Shown one piece after another: positions 1 through 9,309 of a DNA stretch of 64,000 nt. Location: positions 558,001-622,000 of the forward strand of contig LUGG01000007.1 in NCBI GenBank assembly GCA_001683735.1. Reading direction: 5' to 3'. Under the pieces are notes generated by a model, which was given only the letters and a program-made list of their open reading frames with translations, was not told the origin of the DNA and did no database searches. This stretch comes from Grifola frondosa (Eukaryota > Basidiomycota > Agaricomycetes > Polyporales > Grifolaceae). Within the stretch, counting starts at the first letter, position 1. Every line of letters starts with the position of its first letter. Both the position numbers and the translations under genes were made by a program.

Positions 1-361
1 AAACGCAAGCATCATCGACGCGTTCGACGTCAATAAACCAGCGACAACGGCCGTAGAGACGGCCGCACCGACACCAGCAGCATTAGAAATTGCGCTCTCC
101 AGGTCCGAAGAACTAGTCCCAGCAGTAGCAGTGGGCCCAGACGGCAGGTGAGCATGTCAGACTGAACCGCTACCCCCGACTGATTGCAGGCGTGGACATA
201 TTCAGCGAACAATGTTCATGTCAGACACCGGCTATTCGGATAGCAACTTACCGTTCATAGCACTTTGAGTGTCATACAGGAGACTGGCGTCAGAGACCTG
301 GGCGAGCTCGCACTTGAAGCAGTTGGCGAGATCTGAGTCGACGTCACTGGTGCAGAGGCAG
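1..361 (-). pseudogene. Cys-rich GPI-type secreted protein, decayed 3' copy
   Basis: On the minus strand this matches exons 4 and 5 of the Cys-rich family seen at 1225-1857, 2518-3461 and 5148-5813. Exon 4 (about 361 down to 254) carries the C-L-C...C-x2-C pattern but has one extra C just before it compared with the paralogue at 5148. The last exon has lost its acceptor: the paralogue has ...cgcag before the Tyr-Val-x-Ala-Cys codons, this copy has ...cgctg. It also has a 1-nt deletion that ends the frame early near position 30. Exons 1-3 were not found upstream. The C-terminal Ala/Val-rich GPI-type tail is readable in the other frame and runs to the window edge. I read it as a pseudogene; part of the damage could be sequence error. 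Confidence 0.6.
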
Positions 362-412
362 GCTGACAGATGTGCAAGTCTACAGATTCAATGTGAATAA
401 TTTAGCTAAATC

Positions 413-1224
413 AGAATGGAAACTCGTGTACATTCAGAGCACTGAAGGTGGGCATGCAGGTAGACTGGCCTATTCACCTCTATTCATGAACGGTGCTGTG
501 AGAATTATAACATGTAATTATCATCTTACTGACTTCGGGGAGAATGTCACTGGGGTCGAGATTTGCAGCTCATTTCTGGATCCTCAGTTCTCGAATGCGA
601 GCAAAACTTTGCATGTTCGGATGGAGCGTAAAGGTCCGCGGGCTATGGTCTATAGTCCATCATAAGGAATCAAATCAAAAAAAAAACTATTCAGATTAGT
701 TATAGAGAATTTTGCGCCGTTGTAGTTGCAGGTTGACAGTTGATGTTACGTACCGGCTATGCCACAAGAGCTGTAGGAGCATTTCATGAGTGCCTCAGGA
801 AAGCTGTGTTGGTTGTCGCACACCTTTTTCATCGACTGCCATTCTGAAATCTAGGCGCTGCTCAGCGGTGCCTGCGATGTGACCAAACTTCATCGACCTC
901 CGAATTTACTCCGCCTCTCCGCGAGCATCATTTAAATGCTGTGTTTTTCGTTGGTTGGTGGCGTTCTCGGTGCTTGGGAACGTTGGGAATGTTCGCGATT
1001 GTTGGTTGCTCCTTGTGCTGAATACCGTGATTGATCACAAACCGAATACGAGCAGGATGATGCGCCCGCAAACTCAATCCAAGCTACCGACGGTTACTAT
1101 CAATCCGGTTTGTATTGTGTATCCAGTGCCACTGAGGGCTTAATAGCAATGCTGCTCTTCCGCTGTGACTTTCAACCCGCCTCGCTGATCGAAGTGTTCG
1201 ACATCTCTATCTTCATTTACCAAC
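413..1224. other. Intergenic, no gene recognised
   Basis: I see no ORF with family resemblance or convincing exon structure here. The stretch lies between the decayed copy at the left edge and the intact plus-strand paralogue starting at 1225, so it probably holds that gene's promoter. No clear TATA box was identified. Confidence 0.4.
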
Positions 1225-1857
1225 ATGCACGCGTCCCCACCGCTCTTCTATCTTATTTTCAGCTGTTTTACACTTGCAGGTAATTGTTTTATGATCTACG
1301 CATCTGCTTTTGTTGAATCAGTCATAGCTTACGCCGGGATGTATGAGCCCACGAAGAGGCAGACCAACATCACTGAACTACTTTCTCCTCAGGTCAGTTC
1401 ACATATTTATGCCGAATATTCGTAGACCTTATTGTCGGCAGTGTCAAACTCTGTGTGCTGCGTTGAACAACTTAAGTGTGCGTCATACATTTATTTCTCT
1501 CGTTATATCAGTAACATCCCATCCTCAGTCATGCACCAGCGAGGAACAATCAAGCCTGATTCATTGCGTACAATGCGAGCTTGATGCGGCTGGACAGTCC
1601 AACATCACAGCCGCATTGCAAAGCGATTACAGTGGTTCGTGTCTCCAGTTGCTCCCTCCGTAAATGCGGATCAGTAATCAATCATGATAGCATATCTGCA
1701 GTCCTGCGCGGCGGCCTTGCTCAGTACAACTCTTCCAGTTCCCACATCTACGACGCCTCCGGGGGCAAAGAACACCGCTGGCGTTGATGCAGCAGTTTCG
1801 ATTATCACATGGGCGCCAGCGTTAGTGATCTCGATGCTGCTTGTGAATAATCTGTGA
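1225..1857 (+). CDS. Small secreted Cys-rich protein with GPI-type tail
   Basis: Five exons (1225-1279, 1322-1392, 1442-1477, 1529-1634, 1691-1857) with GT-AG introns of 42-56 nt give a 144-residue protein. Residues 1-18 form a signal peptide (MHASPPLFYLIFSCFTLA). Next come a short linker, a C-Q-x2-C motif at the start of exon 3, further Cys including C-x2-C in exon 4, a Cys at the start of exon 5, a Thr/Pro-rich stretch, and a hydrophobic C-terminal segment ending VNNL, typical of GPI attachment. Exon positions and phases match the paralogue at 5148-5813, which supports the splice choices, including the acceptor at 1690. The molecular role is unknown; extracellular or cell-wall location is inferred from the signal peptide and tail. 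It is one of five family members or remnants within 6 kb. Confidence 0.75.
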
Positions 1858-2016
1858 CGGTGCAGTTTCATTTACATCTTTGAGTACATTTTGTATGCCT
1901 AATAGGTTCTTTTACGCTGGTAGGGTCTGGGATCATTGACATGGCCTCTTTTCCCTGGAACATACACGATCACGTCGATTAATTCAGAATCAGGAGAGCA
2001 ACTCGGTGTCTTGGAT

Positions 2017-2395
2017 TTATATGTAGTGATTTGTTTTCGAACATTGAGTACGGGAAATAAAGCTTATGTAGAGCGGTATAATAAACGACGCCGAGAAACC
2101 AGCGATGACGACCGTGGAGACGGCCGCACCGACACCAGCCACATTGGAAGTCGTGCTCTCAAGGCCCGAAGAACTAGTACTAGCAGTAGCAGTAGCAGTG
2201 GGTCCAGACGGCAGGGCGAGCGTGTGAGACTGAACCGATATCCTCAACTGCTTGCAGGCGTCGACGTAGTCTGCGACACAATGTTCGAGTCAAGCACCTT
2301 CCATCCGGATAGCAACTTACCGTTCATAATACTTTGAGCATCGTACAGGAGACTGGCGTCAGGGACCACGGTGGACCACTCTTATCAAGTTGTAC
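2017..2395 (-). pseudogene. Cys-rich GPI-type family, 3' fragment
   Basis: The last exon (about 2275 down to 2017) is intact: it starts with Tyr-Val-Asp-Ala-Cys after a good acceptor, continues through a Ser/Thr-rich region (polyserine from a CAG/AGT-like repeat), and ends at a stop at 2017. The exon before it is only partly present. Similarity to the left-edge copy starts abruptly in the middle of exon 4, so the Cys-rich core, signal peptide and start are missing. This copy and the 1-361 copy are nearly alike over the tail, pointing to a recent local duplication. Probably non-functional. Confidence 0.6.
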
Positions 2396-2517
2396 TAAGT
2401 GATGGAGCAAAAGAAAGTTGATTGAATCATTCATTTAGAATGCAAATATGGTACTGTCCAAACTAAACCATATACCTGAAGAACGAAATAAATCTTCCAG
2501 CAATGATAATGGACATC

Positions 2518-3461
2518 CTACAAGATGAGCATTATCACACCAACGGATCCGGCAAGCCCGACCATCGACACTGTTGCACCAACATTCGCAGCATTCTTGG
2601 TTGCCGCATCGCCAGTAGTGGCGGCACCGCTACTAGTGCTAGGAGTGCTGGCGGTGATACCAGAAGTATTGGCGGTGGTACCGGGAGCATTGGCGGCGGT
2701 ATTGGCAGTACTGGTGGTGGTACCTGCGGGAGTAGCGGCGGTATTGGACGTACCAGAGGTGGTACCTGTAGGGGTGGCCAAAGTTTCGGATGAAGTGACT
2801 GAGACTTGTGTTGTGATCAAGGAAGAAGCGGAAGTGGCCACAGTGCCGGTGGTTGCGGGAGGAATGGTGATCGACTGCGACTGGAACGATAAGCCTGCAG
2901 AAGTGCATGCATCCGCATACTCTGTAAAACGACATCAGATAGGATCGATGGTGGATAAGAATGTTTGGGATAGACTCACGGTTGAATGTGTCCTGCTCTT
3001 GGATTTGAAGGCTGGGAACAGGATCGAGGCTGAGCAAACACTCAAGACAGTTGAAGAGACCGGTGTTGAATTCGCTAGTGCAGAGACATGCAACTGTACT
3101 ACAATTCTGGGTGAACGTTCGTGAACAAATTCTACGGCATAAGGAGATGACGGTATGGTACACTTACGCTGGCTGCGGTTATGGTAGAGTTACAAGCTGA
3201 CTGGCACTGTAAAAGCGTACAAACATGATGACCGTATGTGATATACAAGGCGAAACATCACGCACCGCAGCTGGAAATTCGCCGGGGTCGATTGTGGACC
3301 CTTGCCTTGCCTTGAGATCACGGATGAGATATTCGGAGCGAGTACCAATGGTCGAGGCAAAGGCTGTGGAATCATCAGCGTTTTGGAACAAGGATAACTT
3401 GTAGAATCTCACCTTGACCGGTAAAGAACGTAAGAGAAAGGAGGGTGACAGAGTACTTTTT
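2518..3461 (-). CDS. Cys-rich GPI-type secreted protein, long Thr/Ala tail
   Basis: Minus-strand exons: 2518-2921 (last), 2980-3106, 3168-3206, 3266-3363, and a first exon ending at 3413. The readable protein has a hydrophobic signal-like stretch in exon 1 (KKYSVTLLSLTFFTGQAFA), then linker, C-Q-S-A-C, C-x4-C-L-C, C-x2-C, a Cys in the last exon, and about 100 residues rich in Thr/Ala/Ser/Gly ending in a hydrophobic GPI-type segment. The low-complexity region is much longer than in the paralogues at 1225 and 5148. No ATG lies in frame ahead of the signal-like stretch: an in-frame TAA occurs about 30 nt upstream with only CTG/CTA codons between. The start is either lost, in an unseen exon, or corrupted by an indel. 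A TATA-like run lies about 90 nt upstream at about 3540-3552. Confidence 0.6.
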
Positions 3462-3537
3462 TAGGTGGATTAGCAGACCTTACTGGAAGTGAGCGTCGTG
3501 AAGTTGAGCGCAAAAGCAGACTTGTCCGGAAGAAGCG

Positions 3538-3552
3538 GATCTTTATATAAGA
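3538..3552 (-). promoter_or_regulatory. TATA-like box upstream of Cys-rich gene
   Basis: The minus strand reads ttatataaag here, about 90 nt before the first recognisable codons of the Cys-rich gene ending at 2518. Spacing and orientation fit a core promoter. The match is by eye only. Confidence 0.35.
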
Positions 3553-3619
3553 AATCACACATTGACATCGGTAGCTGTTGGCGGGGGTCGTTCCTCGGGT
3601 TGTCGTAGAGAACAAGCCG

Positions 3620-5147
3620 GCGTTCTCTCGCCATCAAGCCACAAATGGTAACTCTTGCTTCTTATGGAAACAATGATTGGCGCTCTGATCAGGTCAGGAA
3701 CCTTCACTGAACATACTTGACTCGCAATTCTGCACTCAGTCGTCGACTTGCATGTGTCGTCGCGAGGTGCAAGCCCTGTGCAGGCTCTCTGATATCAGCC
3801 TTGACGATGTTATCGCCGTACAGCCTCGTACAGCGCTGCCCGTGAGCAGCGAGCTCAACTCGGGACCGACTCATGTGCGGGTACCTGAACTTGAACAACC
3901 CGGTAAGCGTGCGCGCCCTTCTCACGGATCGCTTTTCAACTAACCTCTTTGAACCTCCTTGTATTTTCACATTAGACCTGTTCATGTGGTCTTTCAGTCT
4001 TCCTGATTGTTTTCGCAGACAAACGATTTTATGCTCGTAGGTTGATCCCCTGCTCTATCTCGGCGAACGGGACGGATTACGGAGGACAGAGAAATTCACC
4101 CAAAGTGATAGCAATTAATGGACGAAAGAGCCAAGTTTCCTCCTAGATGAGTATCCTTCGAATTATTGGACAGGATACTCTTGATATAGTTTGGTTAAAA
4201 CATCACAGCTTCGGTCTCTGTCCTGCAACGGAGCATCTGGTAGCAGTGCCATTTGTTGTTGTGAATATTCGGATTAATCTCATCAAGAATTATCAGAAGC
4301 AGAGTTCAGACAGAGGCGTTGTGTGGGTCAGTGACAGTGGCGATCCTGAGCGACGTAAAATCAACTACGGGAAAACACGAAATCACAGTCTTGCTGCCAG
4401 AAGCCTTTATACACCATCATTACCGTCTCACCCTGCTCATATTACATGACATTGGCCATACGTATGGCTCTCGAGGGTATCCGGGCCGTTTATTCTGTAT
4501 TATCATCGAAACACAGCTGCATGTTTTCGACGACGAGCGTTCATCTGGTCTACGAATCCAATCTGATCATCACCATAGTTTGGTGGGCGCATCAAATCTG
4601 TCAAATTTCGAGGCACCTGCTATGGTTGTGTTGTCACCGCCAAGCCCAACGTGATCAGACGCTACTGCTAATTTATTCTCAAAGTCCGAGCTCAACACAA
4701 AATTGCAGCTCCGTAGGCCACCTCTTTTCGAGATGATGCATATGTCCTAGACATGAACATTCATGCGAAGGATCAGGCCACATGGTATAGCACCTGACGT
4801 TCAAGAGCAAGTAATATTACGGTAAGCTGCTTCTCATGTCAAGTTAATATATGGCTGAGAAAATGATATCTGTGAAGAGGTTGAAACTATTGGTGGTGGC
4901 AACCGCATAGCAAATGCCTCATGTGGTAATCTTGACTACTTGTTTGGCAGCTAGATGCGCCCAAAAAATCTGACTCGACGACAGAGCGGCACCGAACTCC
5001 CATTCCAAGTGTTCACACGCGGCCCTTCTTGCCGTAGTATATAATAGGTCTTTTGACAACATGCAATTCCTGTCCTCCAACCTCCGACACCATCGATCTC
5101 GTTGACCGAGGCTTCCCAGAACTTCACGTCGCGTCTCACTGCACAAG
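3620..5147. other. Intergenic, no gene recognised
   Basis: Short ORFs are present on both strands, but none shows a family motif, signal peptide or matching exon structure. The stretch separates two members of the Cys-rich cluster and could hold further unreadable remnants. Nothing specific is visible. Confidence 0.4.
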
Positions 5148-5813
5148 ATGTATACATCCGCTCTCGTTGTTCTTGCTCTCGGATTCGGTACAGGTAACTA
5201 TTAATTTAGTTTGTTGCTCTGAATAGACGTGCTGAGCTCTTCACAGCTCTTGCCTCGACAATCGATTCTCGTTCGGAAATTAATGAGATCATGAAGCGAC
5301 AAGCTGTGACGGTTGACCCCAATGATTTCCCTTCAGCGGTTAGTTATCATATAGTCTATAGCCTGCATTCACAAAACTAATGTCTTGTGCTGCCAACAGT
5401 GCCAATCTCCTTGCACCTCTGTTGCGAACACATTCAATGTACGTCCTCCAATGCACCAAGTCGCAAAGCCCTGACGTAGCTTGTAGACGTGCACCACAGT
5501 TAGCTGCCTTTGCACCAACGCCGTTAGCTCCAGCCTCGCCAGCTGCTTCCAGTGTTCGATCAACAACTCGCCCAAGAGCAGCGCTGCTTCGGTCGAGTCC
5601 ACGCTGCAACAGACCATGACTGGTAAGTTGTAAGTTGTGTTGCGATTCAAATTCGATAACGAATGCCATGCTGCAGGCTACGTGCAAGCATGCAACGCAG
5701 ATGGGACTTCTGTCCAGGCCCACACGCTCACCAATGGTGCAGCTGGCGTTGGTGCTGCTTCCCTGGCTATACTTGCTCCGGCGGCGGCAGTGATGTTCGC
5801 GCTCAGTTCGTGA
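5148..5813 (+). CDS. Small secreted Cys-rich protein with GPI-type tail
   Basis: Five exons (5148-5193, 5247-5338, 5400-5438, 5487-5622, 5677-5813) total 450 nt and encode 149 residues. The signal peptide (MYTSALVVLALGFGTALA) is followed by a charged linker, then the eight-Cys core: C-Q-S-P-C, C-x4-C-L-C, C-x2-C and a final Cys in Tyr-Val-x-Ala-Cys. The C-terminal 30 residues are Ala/Val/Leu-rich and end SS, a typical GPI signal. This is the cleanest member of the local family and was used as the reference for the others. The acceptor for exon 4 is the AG at 5486; the downstream AG at 5499 breaks the frame. Function unknown; surface or secreted location inferred. Confidence 0.8.
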
Positions 5814-6860
5814 ATTGGAGGAACTGCGGATGCTCTAGCAACTCTTTGATACCCACTTTATTTATATTGCTAGTGAAGACGATGGAATCTAGTGGAAAAC
5901 CTGCATTGCATACTTTCTGAAATATAGGTCCCTTATAATGCGAATGGCTTTCCATCCAGGCGTCGATCGATCGATTCTCACAAGGCCAGCAACTGATACA
6001 CGGTTGTCGCCCACCGTTAAGAACTATGTCTTACTCCACAAATATCGTGCATGTCGACTGCCTCTCATCTAATTGCAGAATCTGCCAGTACGAACTCTTA
6101 CTGCAGGGACTTTCATAGGAAACTAGCATGCATGTGCTGCTAGTGACGAAAATGTTTGGGATTGGAAACTACCGTGCGATATAAATTTGACGGCGTTTTC
6201 TTTTGAGAACGCTTGGCATCTGTTTCCTGACGTCTGGAGAATAGTACCAGGGATTATTCCCTCGGTGATTGTTTTCGTTTTGGGCAGGACTCAGTAAATC
6301 TATGGAAGTCCTGTGATAGAATTCCAAGTCGCCCTCTCTCGGAACCAATTCCCGACTCACCGAATCATTTCTTTGACGTTTGCATTTCTTCGCCTTCGTT
6401 CAGTGCGCTAATGTATAATATGTCTTTAGCTGAAGAATTCTGAGCCAGCCTCAGCGATGCGGCTGTCAACCTTCCTGCAGAAATTGCAATCTTCCTCGGA
6501 TCCATCACTACCATTCGACCTCGACGCCTACTCCCGCCAGGATTTCTGCTACCTACACTCCGCCGGCCATACTGTGGGTAAATTTAACACTCAAAACTGT
6601 GCGCACCTGGGACATTCGCTTGGAAGGCTTCATCTACGCAGTAACATCGGCCCTTAGTTCGAGGATAGCCTGGTCGACAGGTTTAAATTAATGCTCGTCA
6701 TAGCTAAATACTCGTGCGTACTGTTCAGCACGAATTTGAAACGTCTAGTACTCAAAGCACACGCACTTAAAATTTGTGACATTCACATGTTTTTTTGCGC
6801 GCAGACGGATGCATAGAATAATTTCATACTGATACAACTAGTATTTCCAAACGCTATACT
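5814..6860. other. Intergenic, no gene recognised
   Basis: No convincing gene. A short plus-strand ORF at 6457-6657 has no recognisable motif, no signal peptide and no supporting splice signals. This is the space between the Cys-rich cluster and the 3' end of the SDR gene. Confidence 0.4.
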
Positions 6861-8089
6861 TCACCACTTCTCATGCGCGGGGCGGACTGTTATATGGCAA
6901 GTATACTCAGTCACAATATCTCAACCAAGACATTAGATGTACTCACGGTCAAGCTCCCACGTCCAAGCAGATCGGTCCTGGTTCGCTAGGTACATGTAGC
7001 TCTGGAAAGCGCACATGAGCAGACTATTACCGCGTAGCGTTCTGATTTACCTTCGCGATACTTTCCGGGTTGAGTCTGATGTCAGCGTTCTGTTGGAAGT
7101 CAGACAGGCCTTGTCCTGCAGCTCTCGTCAGGGATAAATCCGTCAGTATAACTATGCATATTGTGAGTCAAAGAATTCTCGCCCACGCAAAGTGGATACA
7201 CTAACCGCCGTCAATAATCGCCTGCGGGTCCAAAAAATAGTGAGAACTTCGTATACAACGTGAACAGAGCTGTAGAGACATACATGTGCAACCTGCCAGT
7301 CCGTATTATTAGCACGTCCATGTTGGATTCAGATTACGCGCACTCACATGAATATTCTCCTTTCCGAACTCCTTATTGAGGCTCTGGCTGAGAGCTCTCA
7401 ACGCAAACTTGCCCGCAGAGAACGCGCTCGTAGTGACATTCCCTCGGAGACCCGCAGTCGCGCCCGTGAATAGCAGAGTTCCGCGTCTGCCGAGCTCATC
7501 CACCTCATTCTCCTTGAATGCCAGGATAATCTGGCGCGCGAATGCGAATGCGGCGGTGATGTTGGCGTCGACGACTGACTGGATATCTTCCTCAGAAATG
7601 TCCAGGAACTTGCCCCATACTCCGGCCCCAACGTTGTACAAGGCGACGCGAATTTCGGCCTTCTGCTGAGACGGCCATCGGTAAGATTTGATCCTGTCGA
7701 AGACAGCAGTGATCGCAGAATAATTGTAAGCCGGCACAGGGAATGCAGCCGCCTGGAAAAGGGGTTTAACGGGCGTTTTCGCTACTGCAAATGACAGGGG
7801 TGCAGACCTCTTCTTCCGGAATTATTGATCTCCTCTGCGGCTTTCTTCAAGCGGTCGGCGTTCCGCGCGATCAATGCGACACGATAGCCAGCCTTCGCAA
7901 AAAGGCGTCTATAGGGAATTGATCAGCATCAGCACGGATCAGGCTTCAGAGTAGACAAACGCTGTGGCAGCGCCGGTTCCTGAAAAGGGAAACCCTGTAA
8001 ATCATAACGCTTTTTTTGATGAAGGAGGGATGGAACGTACCGGTAGCGTTTCCAACGCCTGCGACAACAAGGACTGGTCGAATTGCCAT
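6861..8089 (-). CDS. Short-chain dehydrogenase/reductase-like protein, copy 1
   Basis: Nine exons on the minus strand: 8041-8089, 7961-7979, 7808-7908, 7348-7752, 7284-7292, 7206-7221, 7051-7151, 6947-7001, 6861-6886. Exon structure, including the 9-nt exon for Val-Ala-His, is the same as in the paralogue at 24016-25253. The N-terminus (MAIRPVLVVAGVGNATG) plus the next exon form the Gly-rich Rossmann turn. A central segment carries the strand/helix pattern of the family, and Ser occurs in the F-T-G-A-T-A region. The usual Tyr of the SDR Y-x3-K motif is Phe (AFSAGK). Exon 3 is 101 nt against 100 nt in the paralogue, so the spliced frame is off by one just before its donor at 7808. This is either a disabling insertion or a sequence error. 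Substrate unknown. Confidence 0.75.
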
Positions 8090-8685
8090 TGCAAATGGTG
8101 ATATTTATTAGGAGTATGGATGCAGTTGTGGGATGTATGGAGCATTATATACTCAGCTCACATCTTTATACCAGCACAGGCACCCTTAAGTTCAAAGACG
8201 CAAGCAGACGTCATTAGGGGTGTGACCAAGCAACTCGTAAGCCCGACGTTGCTTCCGGTATCATCCTTTGTCATACACGCACTCATGGTGCAGATTCGTC
8301 ACATAGGCTGGCAGGTTGCATCGCGCTAGAGCGTGTTAGCGTACGCGCGCCCTGAACCAACGTGAGGATGCAAAGAACATAACATAACCTTCTTGGCCTA
8401 AATCCGACCACCATCATGAAAGCATAATCATTATGAATATAACCGATACATTATGAGCAGCAAAAGTCGGGTTAGCTACAGGCAGACGTTAATTTAGACC
8501 GCAGGCGGGATTATTACGACGACTCACTACATCCTAGGGGATACAATGTGTGAGTGCGGTCGCCGATCTAAGGGAATATGGCCACTTCCTGTCGTGCCTA
8601 TCCGCTGGTATGTATGCAGACTGCCAATGTGTCATTATCGTTGACGCTTCTAGGAATAGATACCGTGCTCACCAAAAGACAGGAC
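8090..8685. other. Intergenic between SDR promoter and DPH3 3' end
   Basis: AT-rich sequence without a recognisable gene. It contains the upstream region of the minus-strand SDR gene and the downstream region of DPH3. A TATA-like tatata lies at about 8145, some 55 nt upstream of the SDR start. Confidence 0.4.
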
Positions 8686-9089
8686 TCATGCTTCCGCTGC
8701 GATCGCCCGAGGCTTCTCGTCAGAGATAGTCAGATGCTCCAACGCATCTTCAAAATCTTCATTCTCGCTCTCCGCATCACTCTCCTCCTCCTCACTGGCC
8801 AATGCGCCCTCTTCCTCGTCATCTGAAGGGTCATCTTCGAAGTCGAGCTACTCACGCAGTGTGACTGTCAAATCATGTGAAACTGAGTGTGGTTGAATGC
8901 ACATACTGGATCATATACCACACGAATGACGAGACTACAGCTCGGGCATGTTGCGATGTCCTCGTAATTCTTGAGTTGCTTTCGTGAGATTTCGAAGCGA
9001 TCTCCGCAAGGGCAAGGGTAGTGATAAACACGCTTTTCCTCATCCCACGCCATATCTTCAATTTCTACTTCATCGTAATATGCACCCAT
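8686..9089 (-). CDS. DPH3: Diphthamide biosynthesis protein 3 (CSL zinc finger)
   Basis: Two exons (8907-9089 and 8686-8847) total 345 nt and encode 114 residues. The N-terminal 60 residues are the CSL-type zinc-finger domain: acidic start ([10 protein letters not shown]), C-P-C-G-D-x-F, then C-P-S-C-S-L and I-R-V-V-Y. The C-terminal half, from exon 2, is a very acidic tail with Glu/Asp runs. Family knowledge: DPH3 (Kti11) is an iron-binding electron donor for diphthamide synthesis on EF2 and for Elongator-dependent tRNA wobble-uridine modification. It is somewhat longer than the yeast protein because of the acidic tail. The gene diverges from MTO1, with 220 nt between start codons. The acceptor chosen is the one directly before Leu-Asp-Phe-Glu. 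Confidence 0.9.
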
Positions 9090-9309
9090 AGTGACTTTTG
9101 TGGGATATCAGAAAGCAAGCCCAAGGAATGGAAAGTGGCGTCCGCCACAGAAGGTGTGACTCAGATGTGGTAAGCAGAAGACGTTTGTTTGGCAACAGCC
9201 TCTGATCCAAACAACTGGGCCGCTCCTAATAAGTAACACCACGTGGCTCTTGAGTCGAAAACTTCTAGGCTCTTGCTTCACCCTCCGTATCTTGCGGCAT
9301 AGCAACTGC
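9090..9309. promoter_or_regulatory. Shared divergent promoter region DPH3 / MTO1
   Basis: The two start codons lie 220 nt apart, pointing away from each other, with no other ORF between them. Core promoters for both genes must lie here or in the first codons. No canonical TATA box was seen. Confidence 0.5.

Noticed and set aside
2525..3124. A 199-codon plus-strand ORF rich in Val/Ala/Pro
   Set aside because: It is the antisense shadow of the Thr/Ala-rich tail of the minus-strand Cys-rich gene; GCN/ACN-type repeats stay open on both strands.
3704..3985. Minus-strand ORF of 93 codons in the Cys-rich cluster
   Set aside because: No Cys pattern, signal peptide or splice sites like the neighbours; composition looks random.
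7309..7347. Extended SDR reading frame past Asn-Ile-His
   Set aside because: The extension is intron sequence: the paralogue has the same donor, and the 9-nt exon plus later exons restore the conserved C-terminus.
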